From Faecalibacterium sp. I4-3-84 (lineage in GTDB: Bacteria; Bacillota; Clostridia; Oscillospirales; Ruminococcaceae), in the NCBI RefSeq assembly GCF_023347255.1, contig NZ_CP094466.1, positions 1,426,001-1,490,000 on the forward strand: a stretch of 64,000 bases of DNA, read 5' to 3'. This document shows positions 17,775 to 25,734 of this stretch, in pieces. The notes beneath the pieces are model-generated. The model saw only the letters and a list, made by a program, of their open reading frames with translations. It was not told the DNA's origin and made no database searches. Position 1 is the stretch's first letter; every line of letters starts with the position of its first letter. A program made the translations under genes and the position numbers.

Positions 17775-19562
17775 TTACTCCATATATGCACCCTTCATGG
17801 GGCTGACGGCGTGCTGAGAGTAGAGCTTCAGCAGGCCCTTGGTGTACTTGGGAGCCTTGGGCTTCCAGTTGGCACGGCGCTGGGCAAGGATAGCCTCCAT
17901 CTCTTCGGGGGTCTTTTCCTCACCGTTCACGCCCACGATGGCAAGCTGACGGTTCGGCACATCGATGCGGATGAGATCGCCCTCTTCCACCAGAGCGATG
18001 GGGCCGCCCACAGCGGCCTCCGGGCTGACATGGCCGATGACCGGGCCGCGGCTTGCGCCGGAGAAGCGGCCGTCGGTGATGAGCGCCACGCTGGAAGCCA
18101 GCTTCGGGTCGGCGCAGATGGCCTCGCCGGTGTAGAACATCTCGGGCATGCCGCTGCCGCGGGGGCCTTCGTAACGGATGAAGATGGCATCTCCGGGCTG
18201 GACCCGCTTGTTCAGAACGGCGCTGATGCACTCTTCCTCGCTGTCAAAGGGCCTTGCGCGCAGGGTGGCGTGGAACATGTTCTTGGGGCAGGCGGTGTGC
18301 TTGATGACACTGCCTTCCGGGGCTAGATTGCCCTTCAGGATAGCGATGCTGCCGTCGGTGCCCTTGGCGTTGTCAAAGCTGTGGATGATATCCTCGCGGG
18401 TGACTTTGATGCCCAGACCCTTGGTCTTTTCCTGCAGGATCTCGTCGCAGTGCTCGTAGAAGCCGTTCTTCTTCAGGTCTTCCAGGTTTTCGCCCAGCGT
18501 CTTGCCGGTGACGGTCATCACGTCCAGATGCAGCATGGACTTGATCTCTTCCATCACGCGGGGCACGCCGCCTGCATAGTAGAAGTACTGTGCGGGCCAG
18601 TCGCCGGAAGGACGGATGTTCAGCAGATAGTGTGCGCCGCGGTGCATCCGGTCAAAGGTGTCGGCATCGATCTCAAAGCCGAACTCGTGGGCAATGGCGG
18701 GCAGGTGCATGGTGGCATTGGTGGAGCCGGAGATGGCGGCGTGCACCATGATGGCGTTTTCAAAGCTCTTCATGGTGACGATGTCCTTGGCCTTGATGCC
18801 CTCGGCCACCAGCTTCATCACCTGAACGCCGGCATCATAGGCAGCCTGCTTCAGCTCCGGGGCGGTGGCCGGCATCAGGGCGGTGCCCGGCAGCATCAGG
18901 CCCAGAGCCTCGGCCATGATCTGCATGGTAGAAGCGGTGCCCATAAAGGAGCAGGCACCGCAGCTGGGGCAGGCATTGTGCTTGTAGTAGTCCAGCTGCT
19001 CGTTGGGGATCACGCCCGTCTTTTCCCATGCGTCGAACTTGCCGATCTGTTCCAGCGTCAGCAGGTCGTTGATGGCGCAGGCGGGGTCATTGACCACGTA
19101 CTTCTTGGGCAGGGTGTGGGCTTCCATCACGCCGCCGGTGACCACGATGGCGCTCATATCCTTCAGGCGGCCAATGCTCATCAGCATGGCGGGCATGGAC
19201 TTGTCGCAGCTGGCGATGAACACGCCGCCGTCGTACACGGTTGCGTTGGCCTGAGCTTCCACCAGATTCACGATGGCATCACGGTGGGGCAGCGAGTAGT
19301 TGATGCCGTCGTGGCCCTGTGCGATACCGTCGCACATATCGGTTGCAAAATAGCGTGCAGCCTTGCCGCCGTGGGTGTTGACTGCCTGTACAGCCTCCTT
19401 CACGAACTGATCCAGATGGGCGCTGCCGGGGTGGCTGTCGCCAAAGGTGCTCTCCACCATGATCTGGGGCTTTGCAAGGTCGTCCACCTTCCAGCCCATG
19501 CCGATCTTCAGCGGATCGTTTTCCGGTGCCAGTTTACGCACTGCCTGAGAACGCAGTTCCAT
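17775..19562 (-). CDS. IlvD/Edd-family dehydratase, probably sugar-acid specific
   Basis: 595 residues from the third codon of the open frame (ATG at 19560-19562), which puts GGAGGT six bases upstream. Family motifs are ESTFGDSHPGSAHLD, DMCDGIAQGHDGINYSLPHRD, FIASCDKSMPAMLMSIGRL and CPSCGACSFMGTASTMQ; the three Cys residues match the Fe-S ligands of this family. Also visible are GRFSGASRGPVIGHVSPEA and PNRQLAI. IlvD of branched-chain amino acid synthesis is about 560 residues and lies among ilv genes. Here the neighbours are a GntP permease and a GntR regulator, so gluconate-type or other aldonate dehydration giving a 2-keto-3-deoxy acid is the better reading. No KDPG aldolase or KDG kinase is nearby. 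The exact substrate is unproven. Confidence 0.85.
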   Translation of the reverse strand: MELRSQAVRKLAPENDPLKIGMGWKVDDLAKPQIMVESTFGDSHPGSAHLDQFVKEAVQAVNTHGGKAARYFATDMCDGIAQGHDGINYSLPHRDAIVNLVEAQANATVYDGGVFIASCDKSMPAMLMSIGRLKDMSAIVVTGGVMEAHTLPKKYVVNDPACAINDLLTLEQIGKFDAWEKTGVIPNEQLDYYKHNACPSCGACSFMGTASTMQIMAEALGLMLPGTALMPATAPELKQAAYDAGVQVMKLVAEGIKAKDIVTMKSFENAIMVHAAISGSTNATMHLPAIAHEFGFEIDADTFDRMHRGAHYLLNIRPSGDWPAQYFYYAGGVPRVMEEIKSMLHLDVMTVTGKTLGENLEDLKKNGFYEHCDEILQEKTKGLGIKVTREDIIHSFDNAKGTDGSIAILKGNLAPEGSVIKHTACPKNMFHATLRARPFDSEEECISAVLNKRVQPGDAIFIRYEGPRGSGMPEMFYTGEAICADPKLASSVALITDGRFSGASRGPVIGHVSPEAAVGGPIALVEEGDLIRIDVPNRQLAIVGVNGEEKTPEEMEAILAQRRANWKPKAPKYTKGLLKLYSQHAVSPMKGAYME

Positions 19563-19614
19563 AATCATACCTCCAAAATGCTCTTTTCCTGCTTTGCAAA
19601 TCGTCCTTTTTGAC

Positions 19615-19664
19615 TGTCGGACATCTTACATATTCATTTTAATCGAATCCCGCCTCGTTTGCAA
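19615..19664 (-). promoter_or_regulatory. Promoter of the dehydratase with operator-like palindrome
   Basis: On the minus strand TTGCAA (19659-19664) and TAAAAT (19636-19641) are 17 bases apart, a good sigma-70-type promoter. TGTC-G-GACA at 19615-19623 overlaps the first transcribed bases. FCD-type GntR repressors bind short palindromes of this size, so this is a candidate site for the regulator encoded at 19869-20576. Confidence 0.65.
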
Positions 19665-19815
19665 GTTGTCGCAGTCAGAACCCACTTTATAACAATAACC
19701 AGCCCAGTTTTTCGTGCACATTGCTCTGAAATCTTGGATACATCATATAATCTAACCAGTTTTCCGACTTTTCTGTGTCATTCGTCTTAAAAAGTCATCA
19801 GACAACTTCAGGCAT

Positions 19816-19852
19816 AAAAAGTCCCCGCACAGACCTTGCACTGTGCGGGGAC
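19816..19852 (-). terminator. Terminator of the GntR regulator gene
   Basis: GTCCCCGCACAG (19821-19832) pairs with CTGTGCGGGGAC (19841-19852). On the minus strand it is followed by five T. It begins 16 bases after the regulator stop. Confidence 0.88.
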
Positions 19853-19868
19853 GTAAAATGCGGCGGCG

Positions 19869-20576
19869 TCAGGTTTCCCATTCGCCGTCGTAAAGCTTTC
19901 GGATGCAGTTGCGGTTGAAGTTCAGGTGCATCACCATGGCAGACCGGGCACCAATGGAGTCATGCCGGGCAATGGCTTCGGTGATCATGCGGTGGGTCAG
20001 GATGGTCTCCTCCGTCAGCTTTTTGTGGGTGACGTTCACGAACATCATGACCGCCGTATCGATAATGGGGATCAGCTGCTCCACCACCATGTTCTTGCTG
20101 CTCTCGGCAATGCAGGTGTGGAACGCGATATCGTCCTCAATGTACAGATCACCGCTGTGGATCTTGCTCTCCACCCGGTCGCACAGGCGCTGGATGCGCT
20201 CGATGTCCTCGTCGGAAGCGTTCAGCGCTGCCATCTCGGCCATGCCCGGTTCCAGCAGCAGGCGCACGTTCACCAGATCCAGTGCCAGCGCGTTCTTGTC
20301 CTGCACGCTGCGCAGGTTCAGTGGGTCCGAAAGGCCCTTGGCAGTCGTGACCACATAGGTGCCGGAGCCCCGCCGCACCTCCACGATGCCCTTGCTGGAC
20401 AGCAGCTTCACGGCTTCGCGCACCGTACTGCGGCCCACGCTGAACTTTTCGCCCAGTTCAAATTCATTGGGCAGCTTGGTGCCCGGTTCCAGCGGGGTAT
20501 CCAGAATATAGTGGTAAATTTCGTCCTCCACCTGTTCGGCAAGGAGTTTGTTTTTCAGATGGGAAAATTCGCTCAT
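19869..20576 (-). CDS. GntR-family (FCD) transcriptional regulator
   Basis: 235 residues. The N-terminal winged helix-turn-helix of GntR type (LPNEFELGEKFSVGRSTVREAVKLLSSKGIVEVRRGSGTYV) spans about residues 35-75. A C-terminal all-helical FCD ligand domain (about 95-225) carries the metal-site pattern, with Asp in EDDIAFHTCIAESS and His residues in THRMITEAI. FadR/GntR regulators of this group control sugar-acid and organic-acid genes. It lies just upstream of the dehydratase and permease on the same strand but has its own terminator, so the target genes start at their own promoter. Confidence 0.9.
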   Translation of the reverse strand: MSEFSHLKNKLLAEQVEDEIYHYILDTPLEPGTKLPNEFELGEKFSVGRSTVREAVKLLSSKGIVEVRRGSGTYVVTTAKGLSDPLNLRSVQDKNALALDLVNVRLLLEPGMAEMAALNASDEDIERIQRLCDRVESKIHSGDLYIEDDIAFHTCIAESSKNMVVEQLIPIIDTAVMMFVNVTHKKLTEETILTHRMITEAIARHDSIGARSAMVMHLNFNRNCIRKLYDGEWET

Positions 20577-20626
20577 GGTTGCTCCCTCCCCTGTTTTTTA
20601 ATTTATTATAAGGCTGGGCAGCAGAC

Positions 20627-20668
20627 AAAAGCAAGGGCTGTCCTCATTCACAGACAGCCCTTGCTTTT
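20627..20668. terminator. 16-bp stem terminator after the AGCS symporter
   Basis: AAAAGCAAGGGCTGTC (20627-20642) pairs perfectly with GACAGCCCTTGCTTTT (20653-20668). It is U-rich at the end on both strands. It starts 7 bases after the symporter stop codon. Confidence 0.9.
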
Positions 20669-20675
20669 GGGTATT

Positions 20676-22193
20676 TTATTCGTTTGCGGCCTTTTCCAGC
20701 TCCGCTTCCTCTGCGGCGGCTTCGGCCTCCTCCTGCTTCTGGTACTCCAGGAAAGCCGACCACATGGGTTCGATGTCCTTGCCCTTCACCCGGCGGTCGA
20801 AGTAGTTGCGGGTGATGTCCACCACAGTGCCGGACAGCACCAGCACGCCGATCAGGTTCGGGATCATCATCAGGCCGTTGAAAGTGTCGGAAAGATCCCA
20901 CGCAAGGCCCAGCTTCATGGTGGCACCCACCACGGTCATGCACACAAAGACCACCTTGTAGATGCGGCTGCCGGTGGTGCCGAAGAGATACTCCACGGCC
21001 TTGGTGCCGTAGTGGCTCCAGCCAAGCGTAGTGGAGTAGGCAAACAGCAGAATGGAAACAGCAATGAACTTGGGGCCAAAGCTGCCAAATGCGGCGGTGA
21101 AGGCCTGACCCACCAATGCGTTGTCCTGCACACCGGCCAGTACAGCGCCGCTCTGCAGGTCCACCACGCCGGTGGTCAGGATGACCAGAGCAGTGAGCGT
21201 GCAGACCACGATGGTATCGGCAAACACCTCAAACACGCCCCACATGCCCTGATGCACCGGCTCCTTGACGTTGGAAGCGGAGTTGACCATGACGGCAGAG
21301 CCGAGACCGGCTTCGTTGGAGAAGGCACCGCGCTTGAAGCCCCAGGTGATGGTCTGGCTGATGCCGTAGCCCAGCGCACCGCCGCCTGCCGCATTCAGGT
21401 TGAACGCACCCTTGAAAATAGCCGCAAATGCCGCTGGGATGTTGCCCGCGTGCAGCACTACGATGATGAGCGCGCCTGCAATGTAGAACAGGGCCATGAT
21501 CGGCACCAGCTTTTCGGTAACAGCGGCAACGCGTTTCAAACCGCCAATGACGATAAGGGCCGTGACCACCATCAGGCACAGGCCGGTGACGAGGGTCGGT
21601 ACGCCAAAAGCAGCGTTCATGTTGCCCGCGATGGAATTGATCTGGCTCATGTTGCCAATGCCGAAGGAAGCCAGAATGCAGAAGCAGGCAAACAACACTG
21701 CCAGCACCTTGCCCAGCTGTTTGCAGCCCTTCTTTGCGCCAAGACCATCGGTGAGGTAGTACATGGCACCGCCCGACCACTCGCCTTTTTCGTTTTTGCG
21801 GCGGTAGTACACGCCCAGCACATTCTCCGAAAAGCTGGTCATCATGCCAAGCAATGCCATGACCCACATCCAGAAGATGGCTCCCGGCCCACCGGAAACG
21901 ATGGCCGTTGCCACACCCACGATGTTGCCGGTGCCGATGGTGCCCGCCAGCGCCGTGCACATGCTCTGGAACTGGCTGATGGCCATATCCTCCTTGCTGG
22001 TGTGCGCGGTGATGTCCTTGTTGGTGAAGATCGCACCGATGGTGTGCCGGAGCCAGTAGCCCATTTTGCGGAACTGGAAAAAGCCCGTGCGGGCGCTCAT
22101 CCAGAAGCCGGTGCAGAACAGCAGTGCCAAACCAAACGGCCCCCACACCACGCCATTGATGGCATTGTTCACCTGCGTGATCATCTCGACCAT
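20676..22193 (-). CDS. AGCS-family alanine/glycine:cation symporter
   Basis: 505 residues from the ATG at 22191-22193 (MVEMITQVNNAINGVVWGP). A longer frame would run back through the riboswitch. It is a sodium-coupled amino acid uptake protein of the inner membrane with about 10-11 helices. Family motifs are GTIGTGNIVGVATAIVSGGPGAIFWMWVMALLGM, FGIGNMSQINSI, GFKRGAFSNEAGLGSA and the late YSTTLGWSHYGTKAVEYLFG. The C-terminal tail is rich in Glu/Ala. A glycine riboswitch lies in the leader, so glycine, with or without alanine, is the probable cargo. Known family members import alanine or glycine with sodium. Confidence 0.93.
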   Translation of the reverse strand: MVEMITQVNNAINGVVWGPFGLALLFCTGFWMSARTGFFQFRKMGYWLRHTIGAIFTNKDITAHTSKEDMAISQFQSMCTALAGTIGTGNIVGVATAIVSGGPGAIFWMWVMALLGMMTSFSENVLGVYYRRKNEKGEWSGGAMYYLTDGLGAKKGCKQLGKVLAVLFACFCILASFGIGNMSQINSIAGNMNAAFGVPTLVTGLCLMVVTALIVIGGLKRVAAVTEKLVPIMALFYIAGALIIVVLHAGNIPAAFAAIFKGAFNLNAAGGGALGYGISQTITWGFKRGAFSNEAGLGSAVMVNSASNVKEPVHQGMWGVFEVFADTIVVCTLTALVILTTGVVDLQSGAVLAGVQDNALVGQAFTAAFGSFGPKFIAVSILLFAYSTTLGWSHYGTKAVEYLFGTTGSRIYKVVFVCMTVVGATMKLGLAWDLSDTFNGLMMIPNLIGVLVLSGTVVDITRNYFDRRVKGKDIEPMWSAFLEYQKQEEAEAAAEEAELEKAANE

Positions 22194-22213
22194 TCTCTCT
22201 TTCCCCCTATACA

Positions 22214-22254
22214 CAAAACAAAAGCGGACAGAACCCGCCAAAGGCTCTGCCCGC
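22214..22254 (-). terminator. Expression-platform terminator of the glycine riboswitch
   Basis: GCGGACAGAACC (from 22224) pairs with GGCTCTGCCCGC (ending 22254). On the minus strand it is followed by TTTTGTTTT. Its downstream arm, GGTTCTGTCC, can instead pair with the aptamer P1 strand GGACAGAGCC at 22331-22340, giving mutually exclusive structures. Confidence 0.75.
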
Positions 22255-22330
22255 AAAATTCGGAGCGCTCTCATTTTCCGCAGCCGGGGTGCGCCGCATT
22301 CCCGGCTGCGCCCCATTGCGCAAAGACGAT

Positions 22331-22418
22331 GGCTCTGTCCTTTTGCCTGAGAGATACAGCCGCTTTCCCTGCGGCCTTACACCTTCGGCACCCACTTTAC
22401 AAGCGGGCTTCTCCAGAG
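22331..22418 (-). ncRNA. Glycine riboswitch aptamer
   Basis: Read on the minus strand, the leader has the conserved glycine-aptamer elements in order: CTCTGGAGAAGCC (22406-22418), GTGCCGAAGG (about 22382-22391), and CTCTCAGGCAAAAGGACAGAG (22333-22353). The first and last pair as P1. Only one complete aptamer is seen. An upstream hairpin GTGCACGG/CCGTGCAC and a downstream 10-bp hairpin (CGCAGCCGGG/CCCGGCTGCG, about 22278-22312) may replace the second aptamer of tandem versions. It controls the AGCS symporter gene. Confidence 0.92.
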
Positions 22419-22487
22419 TGCACGGTCTTTCCCCGCCGTGCACGTCTTTTTCAGTTTTTCCGGCGCACAACTGTGCGCGATAGAAAG

Positions 22488-22516
22488 ACTATACCATATT
22501 CTGTCCTTGTGCGCAA
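22488..22516 (-). promoter_or_regulatory. Promoter of the glycine-riboswitch transcript
   Basis: On the minus strand TTGCGC (22511-22516) and TATAGT (22488-22493) are 17 bases apart. Transcription would begin about 60 bases before the aptamer. Confidence 0.7.
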
Positions 22517-22624
22517 GACATTTTGTATATCATATGCTGTTTTTTCATCTGTTATGCCGACAGATGAATTTTGTTTTGGTATTACTTTTATCCGCACTCA
22601 TCATAGCGCTGCCATAAATTTATT

Positions 22625-22807
22625 TTACTTTTCTTTCGGCTCTGCGCCTTCAAACCCCCGGGCTTTTCCATCCGGGCTGGCATCGCCGTTTTCTTTCGCG
22701 GTCTCGTAAGAATCTGTGCCGTAATAGGCGCTGGCGGGGCCGATCTCCAGCCAGAAGTTCTCCCGTTCTTTCTCTGTGGTCGGTGCGGTTTCTTTTTTGT
22801 TTTTCAT
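22625..22807 (-). CDS. Small hypothetical protein, 60 residues
   Basis: It starts at the ATG at 22805-22807 with AAAGGAGG placed about 10 bases upstream. The sequence is MKNKKETAPTTEKERENFWL followed by a short stretch around IGPASAYYGTDSYE and an acidic, Gly/Lys-rich tail. No membrane segment, Cys pair or known domain is visible. It is divergent from the membrane-protein gene at 22884 and lies upstream of the riboswitch promoter. The good ribosome site supports it as real; the role is unknown. Confidence 0.55.
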   Translation of the reverse strand: MKNKKETAPTTEKERENFWLEIGPASAYYGTDSYETAKENGDASPDGKARGFEGAEPKEK

Positions 22808-22883
22808 CTGCAAACGCCTCCTTTGCTGCATAAAGTCTTGCCTGCAGGCCAAAGCTTTATGCAAAGGAAAGGCGGTGTATCCC

Positions 22884-23798
22884 ATGCGCAGTGGAGGTTG
22901 GAAGCCCTTTTGGGCAGCACTGTTTGCTTCGCTGCTGGTGCTGGTGCCGCTGGTGGGCGGCACGGTGCTGCTGTCCCGTCAGCAGCTGCGCACCCAGCTG
23001 CGGCAGGCTGCCCGCAGCGAGAGCGGTGTGCTCATCCAGCTGCCCAAGACCACCGACCAGCTCACTGTGCTGCTGTGCGTTTCCGGCGAACAGCCCGGCT
23101 TTGTGCTGGCCTACCTGAACGCCAGCCAGAACTGCGTGCATCTGCTCAGCGTGCCTGCCGTGCTCACCGTGCCTTTTGCAGAAGAAGAAACATCCCTTGC
23201 CCGCTGCTACGCTGCCGCAGGCCCGGCCCGCTGCCGCGAAGCGCTGGCACAGGTGCTGGCCCTGCCAGAGGGCACCCGATATCTGGCTTTTTCGCCTGCG
23301 GTGCTGGAACGAATTTCCAACCGGTACGGGCCGGTGCGGGTGGGCTTTACCGGCGCACTGACCGAGGAAGAGCTTGCCCGCTATGGTCGCAGCCGGGCCG
23401 TGCAGGGCATTTCCGCCGGGGACGCGCACGAATTCTTGTGCCAGCTGCAGGCCGACGAAACCTTTTCACCCGTACGCACCGCAGCGGCCCGCGCTGCCGT
23501 GTGGGATGCGTTTTTCCGGCAGGATCTGGACCTGCTGCCCGCCACCCTGCCGGATGCCCTGCGTGCCAGCAGTTCGGCCCTGCTCACCGACCTGACCGCG
23601 CTGGACTATGACGCTTTGGAGCGCACTCTGGAATTTCTTGCCAACAACAGCGCCGCTGTGGCGGCGCAGGCCCTGCCCGGCCAGTGGGATGCCGCCAGCG
23701 GCACTTACACAGTCACGGATGCTTCCCGCGCTGCCATGCAGACCTTTTTCAATGTTTCGCCCACCGAGGCGCAGGCCTCGTCCTTCAGCGAGCCATAA
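22884..23798 (+). CDS. Membrane-anchored hypothetical, weakly LytR/CpsA/Psr-like
   Basis: 304 residues from the ATG at 22884 (MRSGGWKPFWAALFASLLV) behind AAAGGAAAGGCGG. One N-terminal transmembrane helix (residues 8-28) is followed by an extracytoplasmic domain. Segments such as TDQLTVLLCVSGEQPGFVLAYL and LLSVPAVLTVPF recall the start of LytR/CpsA/Psr domains, but the conserved Arg/Asp catalytic set is not apparent, so the assignment is weak. Its last 94 bases overlap, tail to tail, the end of the MocR gene on the other strand. Confidence 0.6.
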   Translation: MRSGGWKPFWAALFASLLVLVPLVGGTVLLSRQQLRTQLRQAARSESGVLIQLPKTTDQLTVLLCVSGEQPGFVLAYLNASQNCVHLLSVPAVLTVPFAEEETSLARCYAAAGPARCREALAQVLALPEGTRYLAFSPAVLERISNRYGPVRVGFTGALTEEELARYGRSRAVQGISAGDAHEFLCQLQADETFSPVRTAAARAAVWDAFFRQDLDLLPATLPDALRASSSALLTDLTALDYDALERTLEFLANNSAAVAAQALPGQWDAASGTYTVTDASRAAMQTFFNVSPTEAQASSFSEP

Positions 23799-25141
23799 CC
23801 CAGCACCAGCGTGCCCGCCGCTGAGGGTGCTTCTCCGGTCAGGTCGTAATCGCTCAGCAGGCTCAGCTGCACGCCTTCGGCTTCCGCCGCGCAGCGCAGC
23901 GCAGCATCCGACGGCGGGTCTTTGAGCTTTGCCAGCAGGTTCAGTCCGGTGTGCAGGCCCGCAAGGGTCAGCTCGCCGGGAGCAAAGGCAGTGTTCAATG
24001 CTGCCTCCAGCGCGTCCCGCCGGGCCTTGTAGGCCACCCGCTCCCGGGCCAGATGCCGGGTGAAGTAGCCCTCGGTGATAAAGCGGGCCAGCGTCTGCTG
24101 CTCGAACCGGCTCACCGTGCCGGAGTACAGGCGGTATTTTTTCCGCCATGCAGGCAGAAGATGCTCCGGCAGCACCATATAGGCGATACGGATGCTGGGA
24201 GCCAGACTGCGGGAGCAGGTGGAGAGGTACACCACCGGGCCGTCTGCACCCGCCATGCCCTGCAGGCTGGGCAGAGGCCGGGTATCAAAACGGAACTCCG
24301 AATCGTAATCATCTTCTATAATATACCGCCCGCCCGGCCTGCGGGCTGCCCAGTGCAGAAGCTCGGCTCTGCGGCCTGCAGGCATGGTAACGCCTGTGGG
24401 GAACTGGTGGCTGGGCGTGACGTAGCACACCGCTGCATCCGACCGGTTCAGTGCTTCCACCGAAAGGCCGTCCTCGTCCACCGGCAGGCAGCAGCAGTGC
24501 ACACCGTTGTTCTGCAGCACCTGCAAAGCACGGGGGTAGCCCGGCGTTTCCACCGCTGCAGGGCCGGGCAGCAGCGGTGCCAGCAGGCCCAGCAGATATT
24601 CCAATCCCGCGCCCACCACGATCTGATGCGGCCCGCACTGCACACCGCGGTATTCAGAGAGATATTCCGCCAGCGCCTGCCGCAGGGCCGGGTCGCCCTG
24701 CGCATCGCCGTGGGTGAGCAGCTGGGGCGAGGAATAGAGCAGCTCTTTTTGCAGCCGCGCCCATGTGCGGAACGGGAACAGCTCCGGGTCTACCCCGCGG
24801 GTGGAAAGGTCGTACCGCACCGGCAGCACAGGCGGTTCCGGTTTTGGCGGTGCGGGCTGTTCCGGCCCGCTGGCAGGCCGGGACGGCAGGGCCAGATATT
24901 CCTGTACATAAAAGCCGCTGCGCTCCCGCGATTCCAGATACCCTTCCGCCGCCAGCATCTGATAGGCGGCATCCACCGTATTCACCGAGACGGACAGCTC
25001 TGCCGCCAGCCGCCGCTTGCCGGGCATCCGGGTGCCCGCCGCAAGGGTGCCGCTTCGCATCTCTCCGGCAAGGCTGCGGTACAGCTGTTCGTACAGCGGC
25101 ACGCCAGAAGAAGCATCCAGCGCCGTGGTCAGATGGACCAT
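23705..25141 (-). CDS. MocR/PdxR-type regulator (GntR-aminotransferase fusion)
   Basis: 478 residues. An N-terminal GntR winged helix-turn-helix (PLYEQLYRSLAGEMRSGTLAAGTRMPGKRRLAAELSVSVNTVDAAYQMLAAEGYLESRERSGFYV) occupies about 15-80. It is linked to a fold-type I aminotransferase-like domain (about 120-470) with YVTPSHQFPTGVTM, EDDYDSEFRF and the PLP-lysine region STCSRSLAPSIRIAYMVLP. In that region the expected SKSLAPGLRLG Lys corresponds to CSRSLAPS. The usual PLP lysine therefore seems replaced by Arg, which is worth checking against a structure-based alignment. MocR regulators sense PLP or amino compounds. It is divergent from the ECF transporter gene, with direct repeats in its promoter region. 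Confidence 0.88.
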   Translation of the reverse strand: MVHLTTALDASSGVPLYEQLYRSLAGEMRSGTLAAGTRMPGKRRLAAELSVSVNTVDAAYQMLAAEGYLESRERSGFYVQEYLALPSRPASGPEQPAPPKPEPPVLPVRYDLSTRGVDPELFPFRTWARLQKELLYSSPQLLTHGDAQGDPALRQALAEYLSEYRGVQCGPHQIVVGAGLEYLLGLLAPLLPGPAAVETPGYPRALQVLQNNGVHCCCLPVDEDGLSVEALNRSDAAVCYVTPSHQFPTGVTMPAGRRAELLHWAARRPGGRYIIEDDYDSEFRFDTRPLPSLQGMAGADGPVVYLSTCSRSLAPSIRIAYMVLPEHLLPAWRKKYRLYSGTVSRFEQQTLARFITEGYFTRHLARERVAYKARRDALEAALNTAFAPGELTLAGLHTGLNLLAKLKDPPSDAALRCAAEAEGVQLSLLSDYDLTGEAPSAAGTLVLGYGSLKDEACASVGETLKKVCMAAREASVTV

Positions 25142-25157
25142 AAATTATCCCTCCTGT

Positions 25158-25207
25158 CTGGGTATTGCATCAAACTGACCCCATTAAAAAACTTTATTCT
25201 GGGTATT
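25158..25207. promoter_or_regulatory. Direct repeats, candidate MocR/PdxR sites
   Basis: CTGGGTATT occurs at 25158-25166 and again at 25199-25207, 41 bases apart (about four helical turns), just upstream of the MocR start codon. AAACTGACCCCAT and the opposite-strand AACTGACACCAT at 25211-25222 add a second related pair. A TATAAT hexamer lies near 25232. MocR/PdxR proteins bind direct repeats, so this is a plausible operator. Confidence 0.45.
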
Positions 25208-25275
25208 TTCATGGTGTCAGTTCTGCGTATAATAGGAGCATACCCGCTGGACACCCAAATGTCAAGTAGGATTGT

Positions 25276-25690
25276 AGGTAAGCGGTTGCGAAGCAATCAA
25301 AGCCCCAGTGGGGCTTTGAAGCGGCGAACGGTCTTGCCGCGGGCAAGACGGAAGGGCCTCGCCCTGACAAGTTCGCGTTTGTGAAGCGAAGCGGAACAAT
25401 AAAGTCCCCAGTGGGGACTTTAAGCGACCGAACGGTCTTGCCACAGGCAAGATGGAAGGGCCTCGCCCTGACAAGTTCGCGTTTGTGAAGCGAAGCGGAA
25501 CAATAAAGTCCCCAGTGGGGACTTTAAGCGACCGAACGGTCTTGCCACAGGCAAGATGGAAGGGCCTCGCCCTGACAAGTTCGCGTTTGTGAAGCGAAGC
25601 GGAACAATAAAGTCCCCAGTGGGGACTTTAAGCGACCGAACGGTCTTGCCACAGGCAAGATGGAAGGGCCTCGCCCTGACAAGTTCGCAT
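25276..25690. repeat. Four 104-bp tandem repeats with conserved hairpins
   Basis: Boundary words (GACAAGTTCGC) recur at 25366, 25470, 25574 and 25678, exactly 104 bases apart. A first diverged unit precedes them from about 25276, and the last is cut off after 25690. Each unit contains AAAGTCCCC-AGT-GGGGACTTT, GTCTTGCC-ACA-GGCAAGAT and AGGGC-CTC-GCCCT stems. 104 is not a multiple of three, so it is not a coding repeat. In the first unit, changes in the stems are paired (AAAGCCCC/GGGGCTTT). The array lies in the leader of the ECF transporter gene. Confidence 0.9.
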
Positions 25691-25734
25691 GGGTTTAGGC
25701 TGGTATTTTGGAAATTTGGAGGGAAAGTAAAATC

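Noticed and set aside
17775-19562. Calling this gene ilvD for branched-chain amino acid synthesis
   Set aside because: Neighbours are a GntP permease and FCD-type GntR regulator with no ilv or leu genes, so a sugar-acid dehydratase fits better.
25276-25690. Repeat array as CRISPR
   Set aside because: Whole 104-base units are repeated without unique spacers, and no cas genes are near.
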